64,000 nt of DNA from Pseudomonas sp. CCC3.1 (GCF_034347405.1 NZ_CP133778.1:3720001-3784000); one strand, 5' to 3'; counted from the first letter of the stretch, positions 8,925 through 16,141 are shown. The notes: a model not told the origin generated them from the letters alone. Numbers and translations: made by a program.

Positions 8925-9656
8925 TCACAGAGTCAAGTCCTCTGGTGTGAGCTTCATCTTAAATGACTGGTATCGGTCAACATCCAATGGTTTAATTTCC
9001 TGCATCTCAGTCAGTCGCCCAATGTTTTTGACTGCTGCAACTGCTGATGTGTCAAATGGTTCATCACCACTGGTCTTGGTTACGCTGACTGATTTAACTG
9101 TGCCGTCTGGTGTCATGCTAATTTCTAGTTCAACTACCATTTCCTTCCTTACTGATGGTGGTCTTGCCCAGCCTTCAGCGGATCGGACCTTGATCAGTTC
9201 ATTAATTTTTCCAGCCAAATTATATTCTGACTTGGTTGGGCTAGGAACTGGCAGTTTAACTAGCTGCTTTACAGTTTTATTGTGGGTAGATAATCTTTCA
9301 AGAACCATGGTTCCATACATGTCCGTGCCAATAATTCGGACAAGCTGTCCTTGAAGTTTTCTACCGTTGAAATCACTTTTTTTCTGCTCTACCGCGAGCA
9401 TCAATGATCCGGTATTTTCCCGAATGTAACAAAGTCCGTCGCCGCACATCCTGATTGTAAAATCGTTATCCAGCTCAAATGCTTTATTTTTGAACCAATT
9501 CAACCCTTGGTCGTGATCGTTTGAAAATGCACTCGAAAGTCCACCTGAAAACTTCACGCTGTAAGCGTCTTCCAGATCTTTCAGGCTGGACTCACTAAAG
9601 TTATGACCAAATGTGATGGAAGGCAAAAAGGTCAAAGCTAAAATAGTGTTTCGCAT
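8925..9656 (-). CDS. Secreted protein with TolA/TonB C-terminal-like domain
   Basis: A 243-residue protein beginning with a short signal peptide (MRNTILALTFLPSITFGHN). The last 90 residues look like a TolA/TonB C-terminal domain: KEMVVELEISMTPDGTVKSV, then VTKTSGDEPFDTSAVAAVKN. Such domains span or contact the periplasm in envelope-energising proteins. The middle part has two cysteines (MCGDGLCYIRE) that could form a disulfide. No N-terminal transmembrane anchor beyond the signal peptide is seen, so it may be free in the periplasm. The ATG at 9656 fits the signal peptide better than a TTG six codons upstream. It is the last of three minus-strand genes (with 9807-10100 and 10119-10343). The exact function is unknown. 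Confidence 0.6.
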   Translation of the reverse strand: MRNTILALTFLPSITFGHNFSESSLKDLEDAYSVKFSGGLSSAFSNDHDQGLNWFKNKAFELDNDFTIRMCGDGLCYIRENTGSLMLAVEQKKSDFNGRKLQGQLVRIIGTDMYGTMVLERLSTHNKTVKQLVKLPVPSPTKSEYNLAGKINELIKVRSAEGWARPPSVRKEMVVELEISMTPDGTVKSVSVTKTSGDEPFDTSAVAAVKNIGRLTEMQEIKPLDVDRYQSFKMKLTPEDLTL

Positions 9657-9806
9657 AATATTTCCATCGACCAAATACTTGACGGATTAGATTGACCATC
9701 AACAGGGAACGACCTCAAGTATGGTGACCCTGCTGACAACCACATCTAAAGGTACGTGCTACAGAATGGACCTTGGGGTTGGATTGCTAAATACACATTA
9801 GATATA

Positions 9807-10100
9807 TCATTTCTGATGCATTAGCCATGCAAGTCCCATCACGACTGCTACCCATACAGCGGCTATCAATGACCATTTCAAAGCAGATAGAAAATCCGAA
9901 CCGCTTGCAGCACCGAACCTGAAACCTATGCCCCAACGCCACCACTTATTACCGGCATAAGCTGCTGGTGGGGCCGCTAGAAGGAATGCCCATAGCATCT
10001 GATCAGATGAGCCGCTACCCGTTTGAGCGGCTGATACGGCGTTTGAAGCGGTCGCACTGGTCGTCAGCGCCAGCCAACGCAGCTGTCTAAACATGTTCAT
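9807..10100 (-). CDS. Small membrane protein, unrecognised
   Basis: A 97-residue protein starting MNMFRQLRWLALTT. AAGGA lies eight bases before the ATG at 10100, which decides between three closely spaced ATGs. An Ala/Ser-rich N-terminal segment resembling a signal sequence is followed by a hydrophobic stretch (LWAFLLAAPPAAYA), a basic Trp-rich turn (GNKWWRWGIGFRFG) and a second membrane span (SLIAAVWVAVVMGLAWLM). No family was recognised. It starts 18 bp after the end of the next upstream gene and probably shares its transcript. A small inner-membrane component of the island is the most that can be said. Confidence 0.55.
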   Translation of the reverse strand: MNMFRQLRWLALTTSATASNAVSAAQTGSGSSDQMLWAFLLAAPPAAYAGNKWWRWGIGFRFGAASGSDFLSALKWSLIAAVWVAVVMGLAWLMHQK

Positions 10101-10118
10101 GTAGCTCATCCTTGAAAA

Positions 10119-10343
10119 TCAGTTGCTGGCGCTGGTCTGGACCCGTAGACGCTGCAAGGTTGATGGTATGCCACATAAAAACAGGGTCAACGCTAACAAA
10201 AGTAACACCAAGCTCACGACGACGCCGACTCCGATGGCTTGCCGTATATTCCAGACATAGCCGAGCTCCATGGCAAAGATGCCTGCCAGACTGGCCAGTG
10301 GCATACTTAAAACGGCCAAAAAAATCCCAAAGTACAATTTCAT
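10119..10343 (-). CDS. Small two-span membrane protein, unrecognised
   Basis: A 74-residue protein (MKLYFGIFLAVLSMPLASLA) with two hydrophobic segments (about residues 4-24 and 38-58) and a basic tail. The ATG at 10343 is preceded by AAGGAA at good spacing; a 23-codon upstream extension of the frame has no such site. It is first in a minus-strand group whose promoter region faces the XRE regulator gene at 10505, with a 23-bp palindrome between them. Function unknown; the arrangement suggests repression by the neighbouring XRE protein. Confidence 0.5.
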   Translation of the reverse strand: MKLYFGIFLAVLSMPLASLAGIFAMELGYVWNIRQAIGVGVVVSLVLLLLALTLFLCGIPSTLQRLRVQTSASN

Positions 10344-10402
10344 CCCCGTTTCCTTCTGCAGCGCCTGATTTGCATGCCAATCATGATGGCAAATGGCAGT
10401 AT

Positions 10403-10425
10403 AAAATATCATCAGATGATATTTT
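10403..10425. promoter_or_regulatory. 23-bp perfect palindrome, probable XRE operator
   Basis: Arms AAAATATCATC and GATGATATTTT are exact reverse complements around a single A at 10414. The site lies between the divergent starts at 10343 (minus) and 10505 (plus). A palindrome of this length at this place is typical of an operator for a dimeric XRE regulator controlling both directions; binding is inferred. Confidence 0.65.
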
Positions 10426-10504
10426 TTGCATCATTACTATCTTTTTGTGTCCTTCATGACGACGGTTTCCGGTGTGAGCATCAATCTTTTGATTTGGATT
10501 GTTT

Positions 10505-10840
10505 ATGACTCGGGATGCGTCCATGGTTCTCGGCCAACGGATCAGGGCATTACGAAAGGCGTTGGGGTTGACTCAGGCACAGCTTGCAGAGTCACTGGAC
10601 TATGAACCGATGACCATAAGCAGGTTTGAACGTGGTGAGTATTCGCCGGGATTTGATGCGCTGCATCAGCTTGCGAAGGCATTGGGTGTTTCGCTGGCGT
10701 CACTTCTTCAATTTGAAGCCAAAGAACCATTGGGTGCTGGCGAGCTTCGGCATCAGCTTTGCGACATCATTTATGAAACCGAAGACCCCAAAGTATTGAT
10801 GGGCATGCTCAAAGCTATTCGAAAGGCGCGGGGTGGCTAG
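10505..10840 (+). CDS. XRE-family transcriptional regulator
   Basis: A 111-residue cytoplasmic regulator. Residues about 9-65 form a Cro/C1-type helix-turn-helix (LGQRIRALRKALGLTQAQLA, then DYEPMTISRFERGEYSPGFDAL and LAKALGVSLASLL). The C-terminal 40 residues are helical and lack an obvious ligand or peptidase domain. The ATG at 10505 or the one at 10523 could be the start; neither has a strong Shine-Dalgarno sequence. It is divergent from two small membrane protein genes across the 10403-10425 palindrome and likely regulates them and itself. Confidence 0.85.
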   Translation: MTRDASMVLGQRIRALRKALGLTQAQLAESLDYEPMTISRFERGEYSPGFDALHQLAKALGVSLASLLQFEAKEPLGAGELRHQLCDIIYETEDPKVLMGMLKAIRKARGG

Positions 10841-10895
10841 CAGTAAACTCATAGTGAAGAGCTCAATGTTCACCCCGTTTTTTTAGAACAGCGAA

Positions 10896-11483
10896 TCAGC
10901 GCAATGAATTGAATAGCTCATGTGCCGACAAAGGAAGTCGGTCAATTTGACCCGACTCCAGAATTCGAACCGTCATGTGTGCTTCGGCTCCTTCAACCAA
11001 TCCATAAAAAATGTAGTAATGGCTGCGCTCAAAGGTCTTCCATCCCCGCTTTTCAAATATACGAGGATCACAGTGTCCGCTTAGCTGGTGTGCGTGAGAT
11101 TGGAAGTTGAAGAAAACCCGATGTGTCCCCTGCCGAATTGAGGTTGGTTGGCCAAAAAATAGAAAGCTCTTCCCTATATATCGGCTAGGGTTCTTCTCAA
11201 CTCTTTCAGTCCACACAATCAGGTCACCTAGCCTTGTTGCGTCCTGATCGTCAAATTGTACTGATATATCGAGTGATTTTTGAGCGAGAAATACGAGCCT
11301 ACGCACGGTGCGGAACTCACCTGCGTTTAGTAAACCGCCATTTGCATCAAAGACGAGTTCAACCCCGCGTCCATTTCCGGCAGATCCACCCTGAACCACA
11401 CGTTTATGCGTCGAAGCTTGTTCCGGCTCTTCGTCTTCGGTCAGTTCATTATCGTCCAGGCTCTTCCAGCCTGCGAAAGTCAC
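10896..11483 (-). CDS. C-terminal part of a frame-interrupted island protein
   Basis: A 195-codon frame with no recognised family. It opens with an acidic stretch (DDNELTEDEEPEQ) and continues with a compact region rich in aromatics (GKSFLFFGQPTSIRQGTHRV, HYYIFYGLVEG). As an independent gene it would begin with GTG and has no Shine-Dalgarno sequence. The frame continues upstream of that GTG without a stop to the A7 run at 11496-11502, where a -1 shift from the preceding frame (11480-11692) gives one continuous protein reading KKAINLVTFAGWKSL across the junction. I therefore treat it as the C-terminal half of the gene starting at 11802. Confidence 0.55.
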   Translation of the reverse strand: MTFAGWKSLDDNELTEDEEPEQASTHKRVVQGGSAGNGRGVELVFDANGGLLNAGEFRTVRRLVFLAQKSLDISVQFDDQDATRLGDLIVWTERVEKNPSRYIGKSFLFFGQPTSIRQGTHRVFFNFQSHAHQLSGHCDPRIFEKRGWKTFERSHYYIFYGLVEGAEAHMTVRILESGQIDRLPLSAHELFNSLR

Positions 11484-11802
11484 GAGGTTGATCGCTTTTT
11501 TTCTTTACCAGTACCGTCGAGACCGGCACTTCCACCCGGTTTACGGTGTGGGCACACCACCTCGTCGAATCCTCGTATGTGGAAATAGAATGCGTCCACA
11601 TTGTCTATTCGCTTGGCTTGCTTACGTGGCATACGGCTGCACATAACTCCACATTCAGGACAATAAATCGAACCATGATGTTCGTCGTCCAAATAGTGTT
11701 CTGGGGGATGCGAACCGCGTTAGCCAGCAAGGTGGGTTCAACCCTGACTGATTGATCCTCCAGAGGATAATGTGCAACGGATGGAATCGAAACCTGTGCC
11801 AT
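11480..11802 (-). pseudogene. N-terminal part of the same protein, CPECG domain, one-base frame break
   Basis: Translation starts well at the ATG at 11802, after AAGGA, giving MAQVSIPSVAHYPLEDQS and continuing to NAVRIP. The frame is then lost, but the other frame continues with EHYLDDEHHGSIYCPECG, a CoiA-like or zinc-ribbon-like N-terminal motif (CPECGVMCSRMPR ... AFYFHIRGFDEVVCPH). The break falls at a run of five G on the plus strand (11703-11707); one more base would restore one frame (110 nt separate 11802 from 11693). This can be a real deletion, a sequencing error, or a second recoding site. The downstream end overlaps the 10896-11483 frame at the slippery A7 run. Confidence 0.55.
11495..11501 (-). 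promoter_or_regulatory. Candidate -1 frameshift heptamer A_AAA_AAG
   Basis: In the frame of the CPECG fragment the codons here are GAA AAA AAG, so the heptamer A AAA AAG is in exactly the phase needed for tandem -1 slippage, as in E. coli dnaX and several IS transposases. The -1 frame resumes with GCG ATC AAC and enters the 10896-11483 frame without a stop. The zero frame ends 15 bases later at TGA. Confidence 0.55.
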
Positions 11803-11942
11803 ACATTCCTTTGCTCAGTCGGTAAAGATTTAAGGATCGTATACCCATTCTTCTTTTTGTGGTAGCAAAGGGCCATTTGTACTCGACCGTACCCAACCAT
11901 AAGTCTTGGTGTCAGTAGGTCAGCTATGGCTCATCAAACGAC

Positions 11943-12040
11943 CGTTAAATGATGCTATTAGCCTGTCTTTGGAAAGGTATCATCTAAATAGGGTTTCTTT
12001 ATTTACGACACCATGATACTATGATCCCACGTTAAATGAT
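11943..12040. promoter_or_regulatory. Repeats upstream of the serine recombinase, possible res site
   Basis: CGTTAAATGAT occurs in direct orientation at 11943-11953 and 12030-12040, and GTATCAT at 11977-11983 is inverted at 12013-12019. All lie within 120 bp upstream of a resolvase/invertase gene, where such enzymes usually have their recombination or autoregulatory sites. Confidence 0.45.
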
Positions 12041-12058
12041 CCCTCACGGAGTGGCCCC

Positions 12059-12628
12059 ATGTCCCGCACTTTCCTTTATGCCCGTGTCTCGACCTTAGGC
12101 CAGTTCACTGAAAACCAAGTGCAGGAGGTCAAGACCGCCGGCTTCGACGTACAGCCCGGCCGGGTAATTGAGGAAACCATCTCGGGTAGTGTGGCTGCCA
12201 AGGAACGTCCAGGCTTTCAGAAGCTGCTGGAACGTATGGAGAGTGGAGACGTGCTGATCGTTACCAAGCTTGACCGTCTAGGACGTAACGCGATGGATGT
12301 ACGGCAGTCAGTCGAGCATCTGGCTGTCACAGGCATCCGCGTTCACTGCCTCGCCCTTGGCGGTGTAGACCTGACATCGGCAGCAGGCAAGATGACCATG
12401 CAAGTGCTGGGCGCTGTAGCTGAGTTTGAGCGTGACTTACTAATCGAACGTACCCAGCAAGGTTTGATTCGCGCAAAGGCTGCGGGCAAGAAACTGGGTA
12501 GACCAGAGGCTGCTGGCACTACAACAGCAGTACAACGACTCAAAGCAAAGGACATGACACAGGCCCAGGCAGCAGCGGAACTGGGGGTAGGCATTGCTAC
12601 AATCAAACGACATTGGAATAAGGCTTGA
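12059..12628 (+). CDS. Serine recombinase (resolvase/invertase family)
   Basis: A 189-residue small serine recombinase with the catalytic Ser in LYARVSTLGQ (residue 11), the TKLDRLGRN catalytic arginines (about residues 67-75), the AVAEFERDLLIERT helix E and a C-terminal helix-turn-helix (MTQAQAAAELGVGIATIKRHW). All expected parts are present, so the enzyme looks intact. Resolvases and invertases act on paired sites in plasmids, transposons and phages; repeats suggestive of such a site lie just upstream. No transposase gene is adjacent, so it is either a maintenance resolvase of the island or an invertase without a visible invertible segment. Confidence 0.9.
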   Translation: MSRTFLYARVSTLGQFTENQVQEVKTAGFDVQPGRVIEETISGSVAAKERPGFQKLLERMESGDVLIVTKLDRLGRNAMDVRQSVEHLAVTGIRVHCLALGGVDLTSAAGKMTMQVLGAVAEFERDLLIERTQQGLIRAKAAGKKLGRPEAAGTTTAVQRLKAKDMTQAQAAAELGVGIATIKRHWNKA

Positions 12629-12764
12629 GTGGGTTTTCTTGCATCTAGCACTGAGAGGAACCCAGTGATGCGTTACCCATAACGGCCTTTATGGTAAATC
12701 CGACCAGGACTGACCTGTCCGCACCTATGTCCTGACTGCGCCACAGAGCCAGGCCGCCTTTCTT

Positions 12765-13436
12765 TCATAACTGTTCCCCGTACTTAAATATTACCCCGCC
12801 CTTTTTCAGGAAACATACCATAACAGCTGCCTCGGATGACTGCATCGCAACTTGATCGCTCATATGCCGGGGAAATTGCTGCAGTGAGTAGGCGTACTTA
12901 ATGGCATTGTTCAGGTGCAGTTGATTTGAATCCGCGAGCGTCTGCCGAATGATGTTCTCCGGGACACCTTCTTGCGTCATCTTAACCACGCCCATCACGA
13001 GCGCACCCAACTCCTTGCACTGATTGTGATCTGCTTCCGTAATCGTCTGTGGGTCAGTGCCGAAGCCTTGGGGATTTTGTAGCCAGTCCTCTATTGTGTA
13101 GCTGGGCCTTGCAGGCTTGCTAACCTCATGCGCTTTGCATTCTAAATAGTGCTTTTTGCTGAACGCCTCTATTTTCCCTTCTCTCTCCGCCTCCGAACCA
13201 ACCTCTACTTGGTAAGCTTCTCTAACGCGCGTCCTGAACGAGCCGGGGAAATTTTCAGCCTGCCGGAATACCGCCAAAAGGCTTTCTATGGGCTCGCCAT
13301 CCAATCGCCTTTTCATGATATCGGCGGCCACTTTGGATTGTGTCGCACAAGTGCTTTCTATTTCATGCGCTGTGGTTTGCGCCTGTGCTGCCAGCGGCAG
13401 GGCCAGCAGTGCTATTGCAAATAGTCTGGCTCTCAT
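12765..13436 (-). CDS. Secreted protein with duplicated cysteine module
   Basis: A 223-residue protein with a clear signal peptide cut after AAQAQ (residues 1-20). The mature part contains four cysteines at about 30, 100, 140 and 208, forming two modules of about 70 residues with matching spacing: Cys, a basic/hydrophobic helix, then G-x-P 17-19 residues later (DGEPIES and EGVPENI), ending with Cys (LEC and VMVC). The two halves look like an internal duplication with one disulfide each. No family was recognised. It lies alone on the minus strand after the serine recombinase and is a periplasmic or exported protein of unknown role. Confidence 0.65.
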   Translation of the reverse strand: MRARLFAIALLALPLAAQAQTTAHEIESTCATQSKVAADIMKRRLDGEPIESLLAVFRQAENFPGSFRTRVREAYQVEVGSEAEREGKIEAFSKKHYLECKAHEVSKPARPSYTIEDWLQNPQGFGTDPQTITEADHNQCKELGALVMGVVKMTQEGVPENIIRQTLADSNQLHLNNAIKYAYSLQQFPRHMSDQVAMQSSEAAVMVCFLKKGGVIFKYGEQL

Positions 13437-13503
13437 TTTGACCCTCTAAGTCCCGAGCAAGCGAAACGAACGGCTTGAATACATAGTGTTAGGAATATTA
13501 AAG

Positions 13504-14040
13504 CTAAGCATCAGGCTTGAAGTGCGAGATCACTCGAAATATCTCATTGGACAGATGAAATAGTTCAGTATTAAAAGTCCACTCTGCGCCACCTTTGACC
13601 CCCTTTACTTCTATAAATATCGAATGGCTTTTATAGACTCCCTCTGGTATGCGGAGACCAGGCTCCGAACTATCTCCATATTCTCGCGATACAGTTACTT
13701 TGGTAGGCCGGGAAAATATCTCAATAGATCCGCTATGAATTATTTTGTTGAACGCTTCGCGCAGGCCAACATCTACTTTTTGAGTGCTGACTCTGCCGCT
13801 ATTTTTACGATCATACTCGTTTAGCAATTGGCACTGATCGTCTAGAAATCTCATTTTGATGGCTATGGAGAGAAGCTTTTCTATTATTAATTTATGGCCG
13901 TTTTGGAAGATGAATTTTTCTGTATACGGATGTGTGGATAGCGTTTTTTGGCTATCACAGCTTACAAATAACGTGTTAGCCAATGAAACCATTTCCAAGC
14001 TTTCTTCAGCTATTTTTCCAAGACCGGGTAGATATTTCAT
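13504..14040 (-). CDS. Hypothetical cytoplasmic protein
   Basis: A 178-residue protein (MKYLPGLGKIAEESLEMVSL) with no signal peptide, membrane span or recognisable motif. It is predicted mostly helical in the first 90 residues, followed by a beta-rich section (IEIFSRPTKVTVSREYG, SIFIEVKGVKGGAEWTFN). Codon use is more AT-rich than in the core genes, consistent with the island. It could be an effector or immunity component, but nothing in the sequence supports a specific role. Start chosen as the first ATG of the frame; the ribosome-binding site is weak. Confidence 0.5.
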   Translation of the reverse strand: MKYLPGLGKIAEESLEMVSLANTLFVSCDSQKTLSTHPYTEKFIFQNGHKLIIEKLLSIAIKMRFLDDQCQLLNEYDRKNSGRVSTQKVDVGLREAFNKIIHSGSIEIFSRPTKVTVSREYGDSSEPGLRIPEGVYKSHSIFIEVKGVKGGAEWTFNTELFHLSNEIFRVISHFKPDA

Positions 14041-14436
14041 AATATGCCGAATGTTTGGTTAAAGGCTGAGCAACGCAGACATGAACGAGCGAAGCAAACT
14101 GCCGCAGGCAGCATTGCATTTCAACGTGGCCTGACAACTAATTAGACGACATCGCTGTCGAATAATACCCAAAATAATGCAGGACAACTATCCAAACCAA
14201 TGCATAAACCCTTGTTCAGACTATAAAATCCATTCTGCAACTGAGACTCCAAGAATGGGAAGTGCGACAGGAGTTGTCTACACATTCTGGCTTCCGGTTT
14301 CACCACCCCACAGTTGTCGCGCTACTCCTGAGTTATGTTACTCAGGCACCTGATCAGGTTCTGCGGGCTTCTGACTGTCGCATAAGTCAGTCGCAGGCGC
14401 TAGCCTACCCGCGACGACTAATGCGACAGGTGCCCC

Positions 14437-14747
14437 ATGGAAAATGCAGGACAGCAGATTGGATACGCTCGGGTATCTACCCAGGGGCAGGCGTGCGGTC
14501 GCTTGCTGAGCCATGGGCTGACACAACTTCACCAGAAGGGCTAATGGTGTTGACGATCATCGCAGGGATGGCCGACTTCGAGCGACACCTTATTGGTGAG
14601 CGCACCAGTGCTGGCCGATCTGATGCTAAAGTTAAAGGAGTTCGATTTGGGCCAAAGCCTATCTGACTTCTGAGCAGTTAGACCATGCGCGACGGCTGAT
14701 CGATGAGGGACAGTCAGTGCCTGAGGGCTGGCTTGAGTGAGAACGCC
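14437..14747 (+). pseudogene. Degenerate serine recombinase (resolvase)
   Basis: The N-terminal piece reads MENAGQQIGYARVSTQGQ from the ATG at 14437, the start of a resolvase with its catalytic serine. It is then joined, in a different frame, to the C-terminal part: SLAEPWADTTSPEGLMVLTI, then ADFERHLIGERTSAGR. About 80 residues of the catalytic domain are missing. After GVRFGPKP another frame change is needed to read TSEQLDHARRLIDEGQ, the beginning of the helix-turn-helix, which then ends early. The gene therefore carries an internal deletion and at least one more frameshift and cannot make an active enzyme. It is a remnant of another mobile element in the island. Confidence 0.8.
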
Positions 14748-14868
14748 CTGTAGCGAATGGCACGCACAGGCAAAAACCTTCCACACCCACTTTCCCGGCA
14801 AACCTTAAGCCTATGCGTCAAGCAGAGAAACACCACAAAGCCAACGCTCGAGAAAAGGGTGACTACGA

Positions 14869-15489
14869 TCATGGCTGAAGCGGGCTACCGTCCTCACCTA
14901 ATGGCCGAAAATAACCTTTAATGCGCCTAGGATTGCGTACACAAAGCTGAATGTGTGTCTTCTGACGGAACAGCGTTCCAGGAAAGAGCTCATCACCTTC
15001 CCAGAAGGGGGCCCGGACTGAGTCAAACGGATCCAACTGCCCTTCCTCACGCAACCCATGCAAAGTCTCGAAGACTGCACAATCGAGGTGCCGCTTGAGT
15101 AAGTCCTGATCACCCTTGAAGCCCGGTTCATTGATCGGCATAGCGGTTTGAGCATCTGCTGAAATAGATGCAAGATCACTATGCGCCTGCTGCACAAGGA
15201 TCAAAGCATTCTCGTCGGTGAGGTTAAGACAAAACCCCAAATCAATCACAGCTCCAACGACAAACGGATTGTTGATCGCCTTTATGGCGCGCTTATCATG
15301 ATCGCGGAGAAAGGTTGCATAGCTCAGCGCTCGCTCTGGATTGTTCTCCCAGAAATAAACGCCTTTGCCGAGCCAGTCGTATGAGTTTTTGCTGGGATTC
15401 AGTTGAGTGTTGCCGGAAAGCACCATCTCGCCTGTCTCTCGGTCACACCCATGAAATCCTAGGACGAACGAGGGAAGAAGCTGATACAT
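14869..15489 (-). CDS. ADP-ribosyltransferase-like toxin of a toxin-antitoxin pair
   Basis: A 206-residue protein with features of an ADP-ribosyltransferase (PARP-like) fold: FHGCD with His13 near the N-terminus, then NSYDWLGKGVYFWENNPERA with Tyr45 in the expected second position, and KTHIQLCVRNPRRIKGYF near the C-terminus, whose Gln may hold the third catalytic position. Such H-Y-x enzymes transfer ADP-ribose from NAD to a target, and small ones are often toxins. The start ATG shares one base with the stop of the 61-residue gene before it (TGATG), so translation is probably coupled. The pair has an autoregulatory-looking promoter at 15710-15738. Enzyme class and target are inferred. Confidence 0.6.
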   Translation of the reverse strand: MYQLLPSFVLGFHGCDRETGEMVLSGNTQLNPSKNSYDWLGKGVYFWENNPERALSYATFLRDHDKRAIKAINNPFVVGAVIDLGFCLNLTDENALILVQQAHSDLASISADAQTAMPINEPGFKGDQDLLKRHLDCAVFETLHGLREEGQLDPFDSVRAPFWEGDELFPGTLFRQKTHIQLCVRNPRRIKGYFRPLGEDGSPLQP

Positions 15490-15674
15490 CAACGATAGGC
15501 TTCGTTGAGCTCGCCTTTTTGATCGACTATACCAATCCGCTGGAGGAAGGTTTTAGCTGACTTTCTGTCTTGGGATACAGCTTGGGCTGCCTGGTGAATA
15601 CGCGTAGCAGCCTCAGCATACGAAAGACGCTGGTTCTCGCGGAACTCATCAAATCGCAATGTCTTGGCCTGCAT
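15489..15674 (-). CDS. Small putative antitoxin upstream of the ART-like toxin
   Basis: A 61-residue protein (MQAKTLRFDEFRENQRLSYA) ending FLQRIGIVDQKGELNEAYR. It is helical, charged and without a membrane segment. AGAGG lies six bases before the ATG. It overlaps the toxin gene by one base and precedes it, the usual order for antitoxins. Its promoter (TTGATA, 17 bp, TATATT) encloses the perfect palindrome CTGGACTCTAGTCCAG, consistent with repression by the complex. No classical DNA-binding fold is obvious, so the DNA-binding partner could be this protein or another. The role as antitoxin is inferred from context. Confidence 0.55.
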   Translation of the reverse strand: MQAKTLRFDEFRENQRLSYAEAATRIHQAAQAVSQDRKSAKTFLQRIGIVDQKGELNEAYR

Positions 15675-15709
15675 AAAAAACCTCTGGCAGTGATTCTATC
15701 TGTAGGGGA

Positions 15710-15738
15710 AATATACTGGACTCTAGTCCAGCTATCAA
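15710..15738 (-). promoter_or_regulatory. Promoter and palindromic operator of the toxin-antitoxin pair
   Basis: On the minus strand, a -35 box TTGATA (15738-15733) and a -10 box TATATT (15715-15710) are 17 bp apart. The spacer is almost exactly filled by CTGGACTCTAGTCCAG (15731-15716), whose 7-bp arms are perfect inverse repeats. The antitoxin start lies 36 bp downstream. Confidence 0.7.
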
Positions 15739-15853
15739 ACGCCAGCCATCCGACTGGCAGCCCGGCAAGCACCTAGGCTTGCGTTTTGCCCCCTTATTGC
15801 CCCCTTCGGAAACCAGCTTAGCAACGCAGACAGCCCGAGCTGCCTTATTTATA

Positions 15854-15930
15854 TGGTGTCCCAGGGCCGGTTCGAACGGCCAACCTTCCCCTTAGGAGGG
15901 GGATGCTCTATCCAATTGAGCTACTGAGAC
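15854..15930 (-). tRNA. tRNA-Arg(CCT)
   Basis: A full cloverleaf can be drawn on the minus strand: acceptor GTCTCAG/CTGGGAC, D arm GCTC...GAGC, anticodon stem TCCCC/GGGGA with loop CTCCTAA (anticodon CCT), and T arm GGCCG TTCGAAC CGGCC. CCA is encoded. Its 3' end faces the island, the usual orientation for an integration target, but the integrase lies at the far end. Confidence 0.95.
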
Positions 15931-16052
15931 AAATTGTGTACGCCACACGCTGACGGTGTGACGCAGAGGACGGCGTGCATGGTAACGGGCACGCTTGGGT
16001 TTGTCATGTCGTCCGTGGGCTTTTTACGTGTCAGCGCAAGCGCTACAGGTTG

Positions 16053-16141
16053 TGTGGGAGCCTGGCTTGCCAGCGATGCAGGCGATGCGGCTTTTGTGTT
16101 GAACCGCGCAGCTGCAATCGCTGGTAAGCCAGGCTCCCACA
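16053..16141. repeat. REP-type palindrome (GTGGGAGC family)
   Basis: TGTGGGAGCCTGGCTTGCC and its inverse GGTAAGCCAGGCTCCCAC flank a centre containing GATGCGG...CCGCGCAG. The first 35 bases are nearly identical to the element at 2176-2262. Confidence 0.85.

Larger units (their letters stand above)
5140..15853. mobile_element. Candidate genomic island between ffs and tRNA-Arg(CCT)
   Basis: This interval holds a tyrosine integrase at its left edge, two serine recombinase genes (one broken), a toxin-antitoxin-like pair, several unrecognised genes and an AT-rich section (about 6.6-10.5 kb) unlike the flanks. To its left is ffs and to its right a tRNA-Arg gene, a common kind of integration site. 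I did not find convincing direct repeats at the two edges, so the boundaries are provisional. The interval may be a composite of more than one element rather than one mobile unit. Confidence 0.65.

Noticed and set aside
14041..14261. Integron attC-like site
   Set aside because: GTTAAAGG and GCCTGACAAC look like attC ends, but the pairing between them is poor and no integron integrase is present.
5140..15860. Direct repeat of the tRNA-Arg 3' end as left attachment site of the island
   Set aside because: I looked for the sequence around TGGTGTCCCAGGGCCGG near ffs and the integrase and did not find a convincing copy; only a short ATATGG resemblance exists.
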